Part shown: in pieces, positions 15,737 through 25,002 of the stretch
How positions within the stretch are numbered: position 1 is the stretch's first letter
Layout of the letters: each line of letters opens with the position of its first letter
NCBI GenBank assembly: GCA_035501615.1
Contig: DATJVY010000053.1
Coordinates: 8,165-72,164 of the forward strand
Source of the DNA: RPRB01 sp035501615
Lineage (GTDB): Bacteria; Myxococcota; Myxococcia; Myxococcales; Myxococcaceae
Reading direction: 5' to 3'
Length of the DNA: 64,000 nt
Program-made: the position numbers and the translations under genes
Notes under the pieces: generated by a model
What the model saw: only the letters and a program-made list of their open reading frames with translations
Databases searched by the model: none
What the model was told of the DNA's origin: nothing

Positions 15737-16303
15737 CTACTTCTTCTTGGCCGGGGCCGCGGCCGCCGGCGCGCTGCTGCTGGCCTTGACCTTGTTCTGC
15801 TCGTTGTAGGTGCGGACCAGCTGCGGGGTCAGGTCGAGCGAGTCCGGGGCGTAGGCGATCCCGCCCGCCTCGAACACCATCGTGAACTGCTCCTTCGCCG
15901 CGAGGGCCTGGATGACGTTCCGCATCTTCTGGACGATGGGCTGGAACTCCTCGGTCTCCTTCTGCGCCAGCTCCTGGCGGCCCTTCTCGAAGCTCTGCTG
16001 GAGATCGATGAACCGCTTCTGGAGGGCCTCGGCCTTGTCGTTCCGGGCGGCCTCGGTCATCGTCGCCGCCTGCTTGTCGAAGGTATCCTTGTCCTTCTTC
16101 AGCGCGTCCTGGGCCTTGTCCAGGTCCTTCTGCTTCTGGTCCTTGAGGGCCTCGAGGCGGGCCCGGGCGGCCTTGGCCTCGTCGAGCTCGCCGAGGGCCT
16201 TCTGGAAACTGACGAAGCCGATCTTCGCGTCCGCGCGCGCGGTGGCGGAGAGGGTCAATGGAACGACGGCGGCCAGGGCCACCAACAGGCGACGGGACGA
16301 CAT
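15737..16303 (-). CDS. skp: Periplasmic chaperone Skp/OmpH family
   Basis: Exported chaperone for outer-membrane proteins. ATG 16303 is preferred over the GTG one codon upstream; an AGGAG ribosome-binding site lies about 10 bp away. The 188-residue precursor has a signal peptide (MSSRRLLVALAAVVPLTLSATARA), then AKIGFVSFQKAL typical of the family, a long Lys/Glu/Gln-rich coiled-coil hairpin (about 45-125) and a C-terminal Ala/Pro/Lys tail. It usually follows bamA directly; here three transhydrogenase genes and a 195-bp gap with a candidate promoter separate them. Confidence 0.9.
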   Translation of the reverse strand: MSSRRLLVALAAVVPLTLSATARADAKIGFVSFQKALGELDEAKAARARLEALKDQKQKDLDKAQDALKKDKDTFDKQAATMTEAARNDKAEALQKRFIDLQQSFEKGRQELAQKETEEFQPIVQKMRNVIQALAAKEQFTMVFEAGGIAYAPDSLDLTPQLVRTYNEQNKVKASSSAPAAAAPAKKK

Positions 16304-16418
16304 CACGTGCGTGCTCCTCGGGGAACTCCGGCGGCTTTCCAGGGAACGACCACCACCGCCCGGAGTGGAACGGAAGCCCCCCGGCGGGCGCTCCCGATGG
16401 GGTCGAAAAAGTGCGCGG

Positions 16419-16448
16419 ACACTAGGAGGAACGCCGTCAATCCGTCAA
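16419..16448 (-). promoter_or_regulatory. Candidate sigma-70-type promoter for skp-lpxD-fabZ-lpxA-lpxI
   Basis: In the 195-bp gap between pntB and skp the minus strand carries TTGACG (-35, 16448-16443), an 18-bp spacer, then TAGTGT (-10, 16424-16419). A second TTGACGG copy lies 8 bp after the first. The predicted start of transcription leaves a leader of roughly 105 nt before the skp ATG. The -35 box matches five of six consensus bases; the -10 matches three. Confidence 0.45.
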
Positions 16449-16498
16449 GCAGTTGCCATCCCGGCCGGACCCGGGGCACCCCCGTCCAGGGGGCTCTC

Positions 16499-17884
16499 TC
16501 AGACCGCCTTCACCTCGGTCACCAGCCGGGTGAGTGAGGACTTGGCGTCGCCGAAGAGCATCGAGGTGTTGGGGGCGTAGAAGAGGTGGTTCTCGATGCC
16601 GGCGAAGCCTGGATTCATGCTCCGCTTGAGGACGATGACGCCCTTGGCCTTGTCCACGTCGAGGATGGGCATCCCGAAGATGGGGCTCGAAGGGTCGCTG
16701 CGCGCGGCGGGGTTCACCACGTCGTTGGCCCCGATGACCAGCGCCACGTCGGCCTGGGGGAACTCGGAGTTGATCTCTTCCATGTCGTAGAGCCGGTCGT
16801 AGGGGACGTTGGCCTCGGCGAGGAGCACGTTCATGTGCCCGGGCATCCTTCCTGCCACCGGATGGATTGCGTACTTGACCGTGACCCCCCGCTTCTCGAG
16901 GAGATCGGCCAGCTCGCGGACGACGTGCTGGGCCTGGGCCACGGCCATCCCGTATCCGGGGACGACGATGACCTCGCCGGCGTAGGCCATGCGGATCGCG
17001 GCGTCCTCGGGCGTGACGCTGCGGACGGTGAGGTCCCTGGCCTCGGCCCCGGGGACGAGCGCGGGGGGCGAGCCGAAGGCGCCGAAGAGCACGTTGCCGA
17101 AGCTCCGGTTCATCGCCTTGGACATCAGGATCGAGAGCAGGAAGCCCGAGGCCCCGTCCAGCGCGCCGCAGATGATGAGGACGTTGTTCTGGATCGCGAA
17201 GCCGGTCGCGCTCGAGGCCAGACCGGCGTACGAGTTGAGCAGCGACACCACCACCGGCATGTCGGCGCCCCCGATGGGCAGCACCATGAAGACGCCGAGC
17301 ATCAGGGCGAGCCCGATCATCGCGTAGAACACGATCGACGTCTCGGGGCGGAAGATCAGGTACAGGAACATGGCGATCGCCACCCCGAAGAGGGTGATGT
17401 TCACCGTGTTCTGGCCCCGGTAGGTGACCGGCCTCCCGGTGATGAACTCCTGGAGCTTGCCGAAGGCCATGAAGCTGCCGGTCACGGTGAGCGCGCCGAA
17501 GAGCACCTCGAAGCCCAGGGCGGCCATCGTCGAGCGGGGCAGCCCGTGCTGGTTGATCCGGTACTCGGCGATACCCACCAGGGTGGCGGCCAGCGCGCCG
17601 AACATGTGGCTGATGGCGATCCGCTGCGGCATCGCGGTCATCGGCACGAACATGCCCAGCGGGTAGCCGATGACGGTCCCGAGGATCAGTGCCACGGCGA
17701 TGAAGTCGAAGCGGATGATCTCGTGGTGAAACATCGTCCCCACGATGGCCAGGACCATTCCCAGCGCCGCCTGCTGCATGCCCAGCCGCGCCTTGTCGGG
17801 GTGGGTCAGGCTCTTCAGGCCGAGGATGAACAGCACCGACGAGGCCAGGTAGATCGCCTCGATGAGCAGCTCGCGGGCGCTCAT
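16499..17884 (-). CDS. pntB: NAD(P) transhydrogenase subunit beta
   Basis: 461-residue integral membrane subunit of proton-translocating transhydrogenase, which uses the proton gradient to reduce NADP with NADH. The N-terminal two thirds hold about eight to nine helices with PIGGADMPVVVSLLNSYAG. The C-terminal domain III binds NADP, seen in IVVPGYGMAVAQAQH, AIHPVAGRMPGHMNVLLAEA and IGANDVVNPAA. It overlaps the small membrane alpha subunit by 4 bp. Three-gene pnt operons of this layout are common outside enterobacteria. The location between bamA and skp is unusual. Confidence 0.95.
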   Translation of the reverse strand: MSARELLIEAIYLASSVLFILGLKSLTHPDKARLGMQQAALGMVLAIVGTMFHHEIIRFDFIAVALILGTVIGYPLGMFVPMTAMPQRIAISHMFGALAATLVGIAEYRINQHGLPRSTMAALGFEVLFGALTVTGSFMAFGKLQEFITGRPVTYRGQNTVNITLFGVAIAMFLYLIFRPETSIVFYAMIGLALMLGVFMVLPIGGADMPVVVSLLNSYAGLASSATGFAIQNNVLIICGALDGASGFLLSILMSKAMNRSFGNVLFGAFGSPPALVPGAEARDLTVRSVTPEDAAIRMAYAGEVIVVPGYGMAVAQAQHVVRELADLLEKRGVTVKYAIHPVAGRMPGHMNVLLAEANVPYDRLYDMEEINSEFPQADVALVIGANDVVNPAARSDPSSPIFGMPILDVDKAKGVIVLKRSMNPGFAGIENHLFYAPNTSMLFGDAKSSLTRLVTEVKAV

Positions 17885-18213
17885 CGGGCCGCCCCGCCCT
17901 TCTCCTTGCCCTTCTCCAGCGCCGGGGCAGCCTGCTTCGGCTCGCGCTTGAACATCTTCAGCATCCGGTCGGTGATCAGGAACCCGCCGACGACGTTGAT
18001 GCTGGCCGCGGTCACCGCCACGAAGCCCAGCCAGTTGGAGACCGTGTCGTGGTTCGCGCCGGCGAGCACCAGCGACCCCACCAGGCTGATCGCCGAGATG
18101 GCGTTGGTCGCCGACATGAGTGGCGTGTGGAGCAGCGGCGGGACGCGGGTGATGACCTGGTAGCCCACGAACGCGGCGAGCACGAACACGTACAGCTCGA
18201 TGATGCTGATCAC
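17881..18213 (-). CDS. pntAB: NAD(P) transhydrogenase subunit alpha part 2 (membrane domain)
   Basis: 110-residue membrane subunit with three to four helices, corresponding to the C-terminal membrane part of the fused E. coli PntA. It shows ELYVFVLAAFVGYQVI, then RVPPLLHTPLMSATNAISAI, which is the conserved core of the family, and ends in a Lys/Glu-rich cytoplasmic tail. The start is GTG 18213, overlapping the alpha-1 stop as GTGA; the gene overlaps pntB by 4 bp at the other end. It cannot work alone; it bridges the NAD-binding and NADP-binding subunits in the membrane. Confidence 0.93.
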   Translation of the reverse strand: MISIIELYVFVLAAFVGYQVITRVPPLLHTPLMSATNAISAISLVGSLVLAGANHDTVSNWLGFVAVTAASINVVGGFLITDRMLKMFKREPKQAAPALEKGKEKGGAAR

Positions 18214-19328
18214 GGTCCGGTCCCTCCCGCCGGCTGCCCGTTCAGGGTGACGAGCATGGCCCGGGTGATCTCGTCCTGGGGGTCGATCTTCAGCGCCCCC
18301 TCCTTGGTCGACAGGTGCTGCACCAGGGTCAGCACGTTCCTCGCGAACATCTGGCTCGCGTGGAGCGGCACGGTGGCTGCGAGCTGCACCGGCCCGAGGA
18401 TCACCACCCCGCCGACCACCACCCGCTCCCCTGCCCGGGTCCCCTCTGCGTTGCCTCCGGTCTCGGCCGCCAGGTCCACCACCACCGAGCCCGGCCGCAG
18501 GGTGGAGAGCGCCTTGGCGTCCACCAGCACCGGGGCCCGGCGACCCGGCACCTGCGCCGTGCATACCAGGAGGTCGTTTTGGGGAATGGCAGCGGCCAGG
18601 GCCTCACGGGTGGCGGCCTGCTCCTCCGCCGTCTGGGCGCGCGCGTAGCCACCCGCCGCCTCGGCGTCGGCGGCCACCTTCGGTCCGACGAAGGTGGCCC
18701 CCAGGCTCAGGACCTGCTCCGCCGCTGCCGGCCGGACGTCGAAGCCAGACACCACCGCTCCCAGCCGGCGGGCGGTGGCGATGGCCTGCAGCCCGGCGAC
18801 CCCGGCCCCGAGCACCAGCACCCTCGCCGGAGCCAGGGTGCCCGCGGCGGTGGTGAGCATGGGGAGCATCTTCCCCAGCTCGGCCGCGCCGAGGAGCACC
18901 GCCTTGTAGCCGGCCACGGTGGCCTGCGAGCTCAGCACGTCCATCGACTGGGCTCGGGTGATGCGCGGGACCCGCTCCAGCGCGAGGAAGGTCAGCCCCC
19001 TCGCGGCGAGCCCCGGCAGGAGACCATCGGGAGGGTCGACCCCGAGCATCGAGACCACGGTCGTTCCCTCGGGGGCCTCGCCCAGCTCCGCGCCGGTGGG
19101 CCGGCGGACCCGGGGCCAGAGGTCCACCCCGCTCAGGGCCTGGCTCCGGGCCTCGTGGAGCTGCGCGCCGGCCTTCTCGTACTCGGCGTCGACGAAGCCG
19201 GCGGCGAGGCCGGCGCCCCGCTGGACCGCGATCCGATGGCCCGCCTTGGTCAGACGCTGCACCACGTCGGGGACCAGCGCCACCCTCGCCTCGGCGGGTG
19301 CGGTCTCCCGGAGCACCGCGATTCGCAT
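18210..19328 (-). CDS. pntAA: NAD(P) transhydrogenase subunit alpha part 1 (NAD-binding)
   Basis: 372-residue cytoplasmic subunit (domain I) that binds NAD(H), related to alanine dehydrogenase. It begins MRIAVLRETAPAEARVALVP, a family hallmark. The Rossmann motif VLVLGAGVAGLQA is at about 170-182, followed by the acidic FDVR that selects NAD. The mobile-loop region is GGYARAQTAEE..., and LAAETGGN follows. It lies only 15 bp downstream of the bamA stop, so it is probably transcribed with bamA. Confidence 0.94.
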   Translation of the reverse strand: MRIAVLRETAPAEARVALVPDVVQRLTKAGHRIAVQRGAGLAAGFVDAEYEKAGAQLHEARSQALSGVDLWPRVRRPTGAELGEAPEGTTVVSMLGVDPPDGLLPGLAARGLTFLALERVPRITRAQSMDVLSSQATVAGYKAVLLGAAELGKMLPMLTTAAGTLAPARVLVLGAGVAGLQAIATARRLGAVVSGFDVRPAAAEQVLSLGATFVGPKVAADAEAAGGYARAQTAEEQAATREALAAAIPQNDLLVCTAQVPGRRAPVLVDAKALSTLRPGSVVVDLAAETGGNAEGTRAGERVVVGGVVILGPVQLAATVPLHASQMFARNVLTLVQHLSTKEGALKIDPQDEITRAMLVTLNGQPAGGTGP

Positions 19329-19343
19329 CTGGCAGCACCTCCC

Positions 19344-21905
19344 CTAGAAGGAGTTGCCGATCGTGAACTCGAAGAGGATGGGGTCGTCGATCGGCCGTCT
19401 GGTGAGCGGCACGCCCCACTCGAATCGTAGCGGACCGACCGGAGAGAACCAGCGAATCCCGAAGCCGACGGACCAGAACAGCCCCAGCGGAAGCGCGTTC
19501 TGGTTGTCCTCGAAGAACTTCGCGTTCACCGCGAACGCGTTCCCGGCGTCGACGAAGACCACGCCCTTCACCCCCACCTTGGGGACGATGGGGAACTCGA
19601 GCTCGAGGTTGAGGACGAACTCCTTGTTCCCTCCCACGACGAAGGTGGTCGCCGGACAGTCCGGTCTGTTGCAGATGGGGACGAGGATGGTCGGCGAGAT
19701 GGAGTTCAGCGAGTAGCCGCGGATGGTGTTGATCCCGCCCAGGTAGTACAGCTCGGACACCGGGAGGGGGCGGGTCGGGTCCAGGTTCGCGATGTACCCG
19801 ACCGTGAGGTTCGTCTTGAACACCGCCCCGAACGGCAGCGGGAAGTAGAAGCGGGAGAAGAGCGTGTACCGGGCGTAGTTCAGGTCTCCGCCCAGCCAGT
19901 CCGGGGCGAGCTCCACCGAGCCGAACTGGTAGAAGCCGCGACTCGGGAAGAGGCGGTTGTCGCGCTTGTCCCAGGCGAGGCTGAGACGCGCCGCCGAGGT
20001 GACCTGGGTCCCGGTGCGGAAGCGACCGTAGAGCGGGGTCGTGTTGGTGTTGATGACCCCGGCGTTGGGGCCGGTGCCGGTGCCTCCCGGGGAGGCCTCG
20101 ACCCACTCCCGGGTGTACCCCACGCTGGCGATGAGGTCGTCCCAGATGTGGTAGCCGAGCCCCACCGAGCCGCCCAGCGCCTGGCGGGTGAAGTCGAACT
20201 GGTCGATCTGGGTCCGGTAGACGTCGAAGGAGAAGATCCAGTCGCTGTCGAAGAAGTACGGGTCGTAGAACGACAGCTGGATCAGCTGGCGGAGGCTGGA
20301 GAGCTGGGCGGAGAGCGAGATCGTCTGCCCCCACCCGAGGAAGTTGTTCTGGGTGATCTGCGCGGTGAAGATGAAGCTCTCCACCGAGCTGAACCCGAAG
20401 CCCACCTGGAAGCTGCCGGTGCTCTTCTCCTTCACCTCGACCGTGACCACCACGTGGGTGTCGTCCCGGCCCGGCTTGTAGGTGATCTCCACCGTCTCGA
20501 AGAAGCCGAGGGCGGTGACCCGGTCCTTGCTCCGCCGTAGCCCGCTGCCATTGAAGAGGTCTCCCTCGTAGATGCGCAGCTCGCGCCGGATGACCTTGTC
20601 GCGGGTCTTGGTGTTCCCGGTGATCTCGATCCGGTCGATGGTCTGGAGCTTCCCCTTCTCCACCCGGAAGTCGAGCTGGACGGTTCGATCCTGGGAGTTG
20701 ACCGTCGTCTCGGGGTTGAAGTTGGCGTAGGCGTAGCCCTGGTCCTGGTAGATGTCGGCCAGCGACTGGTCGTCCTTCAGCACCTTGGCGCGGCTGAAGT
20801 AGTCGCCCCGCCGGGACTCGAGCACCGCGAACAGCCGCTCCTTCGCGACGATCAGATCACCGGAGAAGTCGATTCCCGAGATGGTGTACTGCTCGCCCTC
20901 GGTGATCTTCACCGTGATGTAGATGAGGCGCTTGTCGGGCGAGAGCGCGACGGTGGGCTTCTCCACCTTCACGTTGAGGAAGCCGCGATCGTAGTAAGCG
21001 GCCTCGATGATCGCCAGGTCGCGCTGGAAGGCCTCCTCGCGGAAGGTCCCCTCGCCGGTGAGGAACCCGAACCAGTTCCCTTCCTTGGTGATCATCAGCG
21101 CCTTCAGGTCGTCGGCCGAGACCCGGTCGGTGCCGATGAGGTTGACCTGCTTCACCATCACCTTGGCGTGCTCGTTGATGACGAACACCACGTCGATCTG
21201 GTTGCTCCCCGGCACCGGGGCGATCTGGTAGGTCACCTCGGCGAGGAAGAAGCCCTTCTCGACGTACTTCTCCTGGATCTTCTTGACGTTTCGCCTCACT
21301 GCGTCCAGGTCGAGGATCTGGAACGGCTTGAGGTCGATGGTCTCCTTGAAGTCGTCCTTGCTGAGCTCCTCGTTGCCCTGGAGCCTCCAGTCGCGGATGG
21401 AGGGACGCTCCGAGATCCGGACGACGTAGACGATGCCCCCGGTCGGGAGCCGCTGGGTGAGCAGCTGGATGTCCTGGAAGTAGCCCAGGCTCCAGAGCGA
21501 CTGGAGGTCGGCGCCGGTGAGCGCCGGGTCGAAGGGCCGGCCCAGCTTGTTCTTCAGGGCGCGCTTGATGACCTCGGGCTCGACCCGACGGTTCCCCTCG
21601 ACCCGCACCTCGGTGATGACGTCCGAGCCGCTGGGCACCGGCACGTCGGCCTGCACGCCGAGGGTGGGAATCCCGCCGTCGAGCGCGACGGCCTCCACCG
21701 GGGTGCCTGCGTCGAGGGCGGCGGCCTGCACCGCCGGCGCAGCCTGGGCAGCCCCCGCGTCGGGGGCCTGCGTGGTGCCACCGGCCTCGGGCGTGGGCGT
21801 GCCCCCGTCCACGCCCTGACCGCGGGCAGCGGCGGGGAGGACGAGCGCGAGCAGGGCGGCGGCCAAAAGCCAGGTGGCGGTCGTCTTGCGTGCGGGAACG
21901 TTCAA
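19344..21905 (-). CDS. bamA: Outer membrane protein assembly factor BamA
   Basis: Omp85 insertase of the outer membrane. Taking TTG 21905 as start gives 853 residues with a clean signal peptide (MNVPARKTTATWLLAAALL...AAARG). TTG 21968 in the same frame would add 21 unlikely residues. An Ala/Gly/Pro-rich linker with repeated DAG/DGG follows, then five POTRA-like repeats (VRVEGNRRVEPEVIKRAL; DRIEITGNTKTRDKVIRREL) and a C-terminal 16-strand barrel ending in phenylalanine. The barrel holds IRGYSLNSISP, the conserved lid-loop VRGF/Y-type motif. It is downstream of lolD and just upstream of the pnt genes. Confidence 0.94.
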   Translation of the reverse strand: MNVPARKTTATWLLAAALLALVLPAAARGQGVDGGTPTPEAGGTTQAPDAGAAQAAPAVQAAALDAGTPVEAVALDGGIPTLGVQADVPVPSGSDVITEVRVEGNRRVEPEVIKRALKNKLGRPFDPALTGADLQSLWSLGYFQDIQLLTQRLPTGGIVYVVRISERPSIRDWRLQGNEELSKDDFKETIDLKPFQILDLDAVRRNVKKIQEKYVEKGFFLAEVTYQIAPVPGSNQIDVVFVINEHAKVMVKQVNLIGTDRVSADDLKALMITKEGNWFGFLTGEGTFREEAFQRDLAIIEAAYYDRGFLNVKVEKPTVALSPDKRLIYITVKITEGEQYTISGIDFSGDLIVAKERLFAVLESRRGDYFSRAKVLKDDQSLADIYQDQGYAYANFNPETTVNSQDRTVQLDFRVEKGKLQTIDRIEITGNTKTRDKVIRRELRIYEGDLFNGSGLRRSKDRVTALGFFETVEITYKPGRDDTHVVVTVEVKEKSTGSFQVGFGFSSVESFIFTAQITQNNFLGWGQTISLSAQLSSLRQLIQLSFYDPYFFDSDWIFSFDVYRTQIDQFDFTRQALGGSVGLGYHIWDDLIASVGYTREWVEASPGGTGTGPNAGVINTNTTPLYGRFRTGTQVTSAARLSLAWDKRDNRLFPSRGFYQFGSVELAPDWLGGDLNYARYTLFSRFYFPLPFGAVFKTNLTVGYIANLDPTRPLPVSELYYLGGINTIRGYSLNSISPTILVPICNRPDCPATTFVVGGNKEFVLNLELEFPIVPKVGVKGVVFVDAGNAFAVNAKFFEDNQNALPLGLFWSVGFGIRWFSPVGPLRFEWGVPLTRRPIDDPILFEFTIGNSF

Positions 21906-21980
21906 CCTCGTCGAGGAGCGGCCGTTGGAAGGGCGCGCACTGTAGGGGAGGGAGGCTGACAGGGACAATGGTGAAAAGCC

Positions 21981-22655
21981 CTACGCCGGCTCGACCCTGC
22001 CCCCCGTCAGCCGCAGCCTCCGCGGCATCGAGCGGGCCAGCGCCTCGTTGTGGGTCACCACCACGGCCGTGATGCCCAGGTCCCGGTTCACATCGCGCAG
22101 GACCTGATGGATGCCCTCGCCGGTCACCGGGTCCAGGTTCCCGGTGGGCTCGTCGGCCAGGAGCAGCGTCGGCTCGAGCACCAGGGCCCGGGCCAGAGCC
22201 ACGCGCTGGGCCTCGCCGCCGGACAGCTCGCCGGGACGGTGGTCCACCCGGGACGCGAGCCCCACCCGCTCCAGCAGGCCCCGGGCGCGGCGCAGCGCCG
22301 CCGAGCGCTCCATCCTCTGGACCAGCGCGGGGATGGCCACGTTCTCGAGCGCGGTGAACTCGGGGAGCAGGTAATGGCTCTGGAAGACGAAGCCCACCGT
22401 ACGGTTGCGGAAGCGGGCCAGGTCGGCGTCGCCCAGGCCGAGCACGTCCACCCCGTCCACCTCCATCGTCCCGGAGACCGGCGCGTCGAGCGTCCCCAGC
22501 ACGTGGAGGAAGGTGCTCTTCCCCGAGCCCGAGGCTCCCACCAGGCTGACCAGCTCGCCGCGCTCGATGTCGAGCGACAGGCCACGCAGCACGTCGATGC
22601 GCTTGCCATGCAGCCAGTAGCTCTTGTGCAGCTCGCGGATCTGGACGAAGGCCAA
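21981..22655 (-). CDS. lolD: Lipoprotein-releasing system ATP-binding protein LolD
   Basis: 224-residue ABC ATPase that powers release of outer-membrane lipoproteins from the inner membrane. Walker A GASGSGKST is at 40-48, then the Q-loop FVFQSHYLLPEFTALENV, signature LSGGE and Walker B LLLADEPTGNLD, followed by the H-loop VTHN. The FQ...LLPEFTALENV wording is characteristic of LolD/MacB-type ATPases. The start is TTG 22655, 4 bp after the stop of the permease gene. It pairs with the single upstream permease, and the assignment comes from that and from bamA next door. Confidence 0.93.
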   Translation of the reverse strand: MAFVQIRELHKSYWLHGKRIDVLRGLSLDIERGELVSLVGASGSGKSTFLHVLGTLDAPVSGTMEVDGVDVLGLGDADLARFRNRTVGFVFQSHYLLPEFTALENVAIPALVQRMERSAALRRARGLLERVGLASRVDHRPGELSGGEAQRVALARALVLEPTLLLADEPTGNLDPVTGEGIHQVLRDVNRDLGITAVVVTHNEALARSMPRRLRLTGGRVEPA

Positions 22656-22659
22656 GCCC

Positions 22660-25002
22660 CTACTCTCCCTTCAGGCCTTCCACCGGCTCGACCCGCGAGG
22701 CGCGGAGCGCCGGGAAGATCGACGCGAGGTAGGTCACCAGGATGGCGATGAGCACGGTGAGCGCGGTCTGGAGCGGCTCGACCTTCACCGGCAGCGAGGG
22801 GATGTAATAGACCTCCGGGTCCAGCCGGAGCCCCACCTTCTCGATGAAGAGGCACCAGGCCAGGCCGGAGAAGAGCCCCAGGAGCCCTCCGGCCAGCCCG
22901 ATCTGCAGCCCCTCGGCGAGGAAGATCTTGACGATGCCGCCCTGGGGAACCCCCAGCGCCTTGAGGACCGAGATCTCCTTGCGCTTCTCGAGGACCAGCA
23001 TCGTCACCGTGGCCACGATGAGCCCGGCGGCGACCACCACGATGATGGACAGGATGATGCCCATCACCAGCTTCTCCAGGCGGAGCGCGGAGAAGAGGTT
23101 CCGGTTCATCTCCCCCCAGTCCTTGGTGCGGTAGGGGTAGCCCTCCAGGGCGTTGAGCACGGTCGAGGCGATGCGCCGGGCGTCGTCCACGTCCTTGACC
23201 TTGAGCTCGACCCCCGTGGCCCCGGGGATCCCGAAGAAGGACTCGGCGGCCTGCAGGCCGACGTAGACGAACTTCGAGTCGTACTCGAACATTCCCGTGT
23301 AGAAGATGCCGGCCACCCGGAAGGCCTTGGACCTGGGAATCGGCCCGGAGGGGCCCATCCCGCCACCCAGGGGGGAGACGACGGTGACCGGATCGCCCAC
23401 CAGGACCCGGAGGCTGGAGGCGAGCTCCCGGCCGAGGAGGATCCCCGGGAGCGGCGGAGCGGCCGGGGCGTTCTTCGGGGCCTGGATGACGTCGTCCGCC
23501 GGAGGCTTGTCGAGCTTGTAGCGGGTGCGCACCGGGATGTCCTCGGGGTGCGCCAGCCATCGGATGTCCCCCCCGGGGAGCACGTTGCGCGGCAGGTCGG
23601 TCACCTGGCCCGCGGTCTCGGGGTCCACCCCCTTGATGATCGCGCCGTCGACGTTGGCCTCGCTGGAGACCATCACCTGTCCGAGGAGGAAGGGCGTCTG
23701 GCCGATGACCCCGGGAACGCCGGCGACCTTCTTCATCACCTCGGGGTACTCGGGCATCCCGGCCTGCGGGTCGCCGTACTTGAGGACCACCACGTGGGCG
23801 TTGGTGCCGAGGATCTTCTTCTGGAGGTCCACCTCGAAGCCGCTCATCACGCTGAGGACGATGATGAGGGCCATCACGCCCACCCCCACCCCGCCGACGC
23901 TGAGCGCGGTCATCATCGCGGTGGGGGACTGGCTCCGCTCCTGCGCGTCGTGCACCGCGCGCGCCGCCGCCAGCGGGTCGCGACGTCCGAGCTCGCGGAT
24001 CCGCGTTCGCTCCACCGCCGCGTCCGCAGCCCGGAGGATGCCGAGGACGATGAGCGGCGGGATGATGCCGAGGAGGAGCACCACCAGCGCTCCGAGCAGC
24101 AGCCGGGGCCGGAACACGTGGACGTGGCGCCGGGCGACGAACAGCTCGAACCCGGTGCGCACGTCGAGCCGGCCCGAGGCGTTGGCCACGAAGCCGGTCA
24201 GGATGCCCAGGGTGAGCGCCAGCACGAGCAGGCTGAAGACCAGCCAGTACCCCATCTCCGGCCGCCCCAGGAGATTCGCGACGTAGATCACCTCGCGCAG
24301 CCGGGGACCGAGCCTGGCGTCGAGCACCGGGACCGCGGGGAGGATCGAGAGGAGCGCCGGCAAGGGCACCCCGAGGTAGAGGACGGCGATGGTGGCCTCG
24401 GGCGCGGACAGCTTCCGGGAGCGCGCCGCCCCCACGAAGCCGCCGACGAACGCCACCGCCGCCCCGGCGGTGAGCGCCACCCCGAAGGCCGCCGGAGGCC
24501 CCCAGCCCACGCCCCGGGAGGCAGAGGCCAGGGCGGTCTGGACGAGCACCAGCACCAGCTCGGCACCGAGGATCCCCACCGCGTAGGCGGCGAGGGTGGA
24601 GAGGTGGAAGTCGCGCCAGCCGGCGAGCGGGCCGGAGAGCGCACCCGCCGTTCCCTCGGTCACCACCGGGGCCGAGCCGGAGCCCCGCATCGACCCGAGG
24701 GCGACCAGGGCCCAGCCGACGAGCCAGGCCGCGGCGGCGGGCCCGAGCAGCCAGAGCACGGGGCCGGGGGCGGCTGCCCGCCGGGCCTCGAGGATTCCCG
24801 TGACCGCGCCGACGAGCGGGCCCCAGCCGAACGCCCCCAGCGCGAGGCGGGAGAGCGCCGGCCCCCAGGCGCCGTTCCGGGAGAGCTCGACCGCGGCGAG
24901 CACAACGCCCCCGAGGACCAGCACCCCGCCGACGCCCCGGAGGACCCAGGGGGCGTGCGGGCGGTCGGGAGCGGCCACGCCGAGCGCGAGCGGCTCGTCC
25001 AT
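22660..25002 (-). CDS. lolC: LolC/LolE-type lipoprotein-releasing permease with extra N-terminal membrane domain
   Basis: 780-residue permease, nearly twice the usual LolC length. The first 280 or so residues hold seven or eight predicted helices with no family I recognise. The LolC-like part starts near FELFVARRHV (286-294), gains one more helix segment (301-322), and then shows the typical GVGVGVMALIIVLSVMSGFEVDLQKKILG at 371-399, a large periplasmic domain and three C-terminal helices ending SIFPALRASRVEPVEGLKGE. It overlaps lysS by 1 bp (TGATG). Only one permease gene is present, so it probably acts as a homodimer with LolD. Confidence 0.85.
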   Translation of the reverse strand: MDEPLALGVAAPDRPHAPWVLRGVGGVLVLGGVVLAAVELSRNGAWGPALSRLALGAFGWGPLVGAVTGILEARRAAAPGPVLWLLGPAAAAWLVGWALVALGSMRGSGSAPVVTEGTAGALSGPLAGWRDFHLSTLAAYAVGILGAELVLVLVQTALASASRGVGWGPPAAFGVALTAGAAVAFVGGFVGAARSRKLSAPEATIAVLYLGVPLPALLSILPAVPVLDARLGPRLREVIYVANLLGRPEMGYWLVFSLLVLALTLGILTGFVANASGRLDVRTGFELFVARRHVHVFRPRLLLGALVVLLLGIIPPLIVLGILRAADAAVERTRIRELGRRDPLAAARAVHDAQERSQSPTAMMTALSVGGVGVGVMALIIVLSVMSGFEVDLQKKILGTNAHVVVLKYGDPQAGMPEYPEVMKKVAGVPGVIGQTPFLLGQVMVSSEANVDGAIIKGVDPETAGQVTDLPRNVLPGGDIRWLAHPEDIPVRTRYKLDKPPADDVIQAPKNAPAAPPLPGILLGRELASSLRVLVGDPVTVVSPLGGGMGPSGPIPRSKAFRVAGIFYTGMFEYDSKFVYVGLQAAESFFGIPGATGVELKVKDVDDARRIASTVLNALEGYPYRTKDWGEMNRNLFSALRLEKLVMGIILSIIVVVAAGLIVATVTMLVLEKRKEISVLKALGVPQGGIVKIFLAEGLQIGLAGGLLGLFSGLAWCLFIEKVGLRLDPEVYYIPSLPVKVEPLQTALTVLIAILVTYLASIFPALRASRVEPVEGLKGE

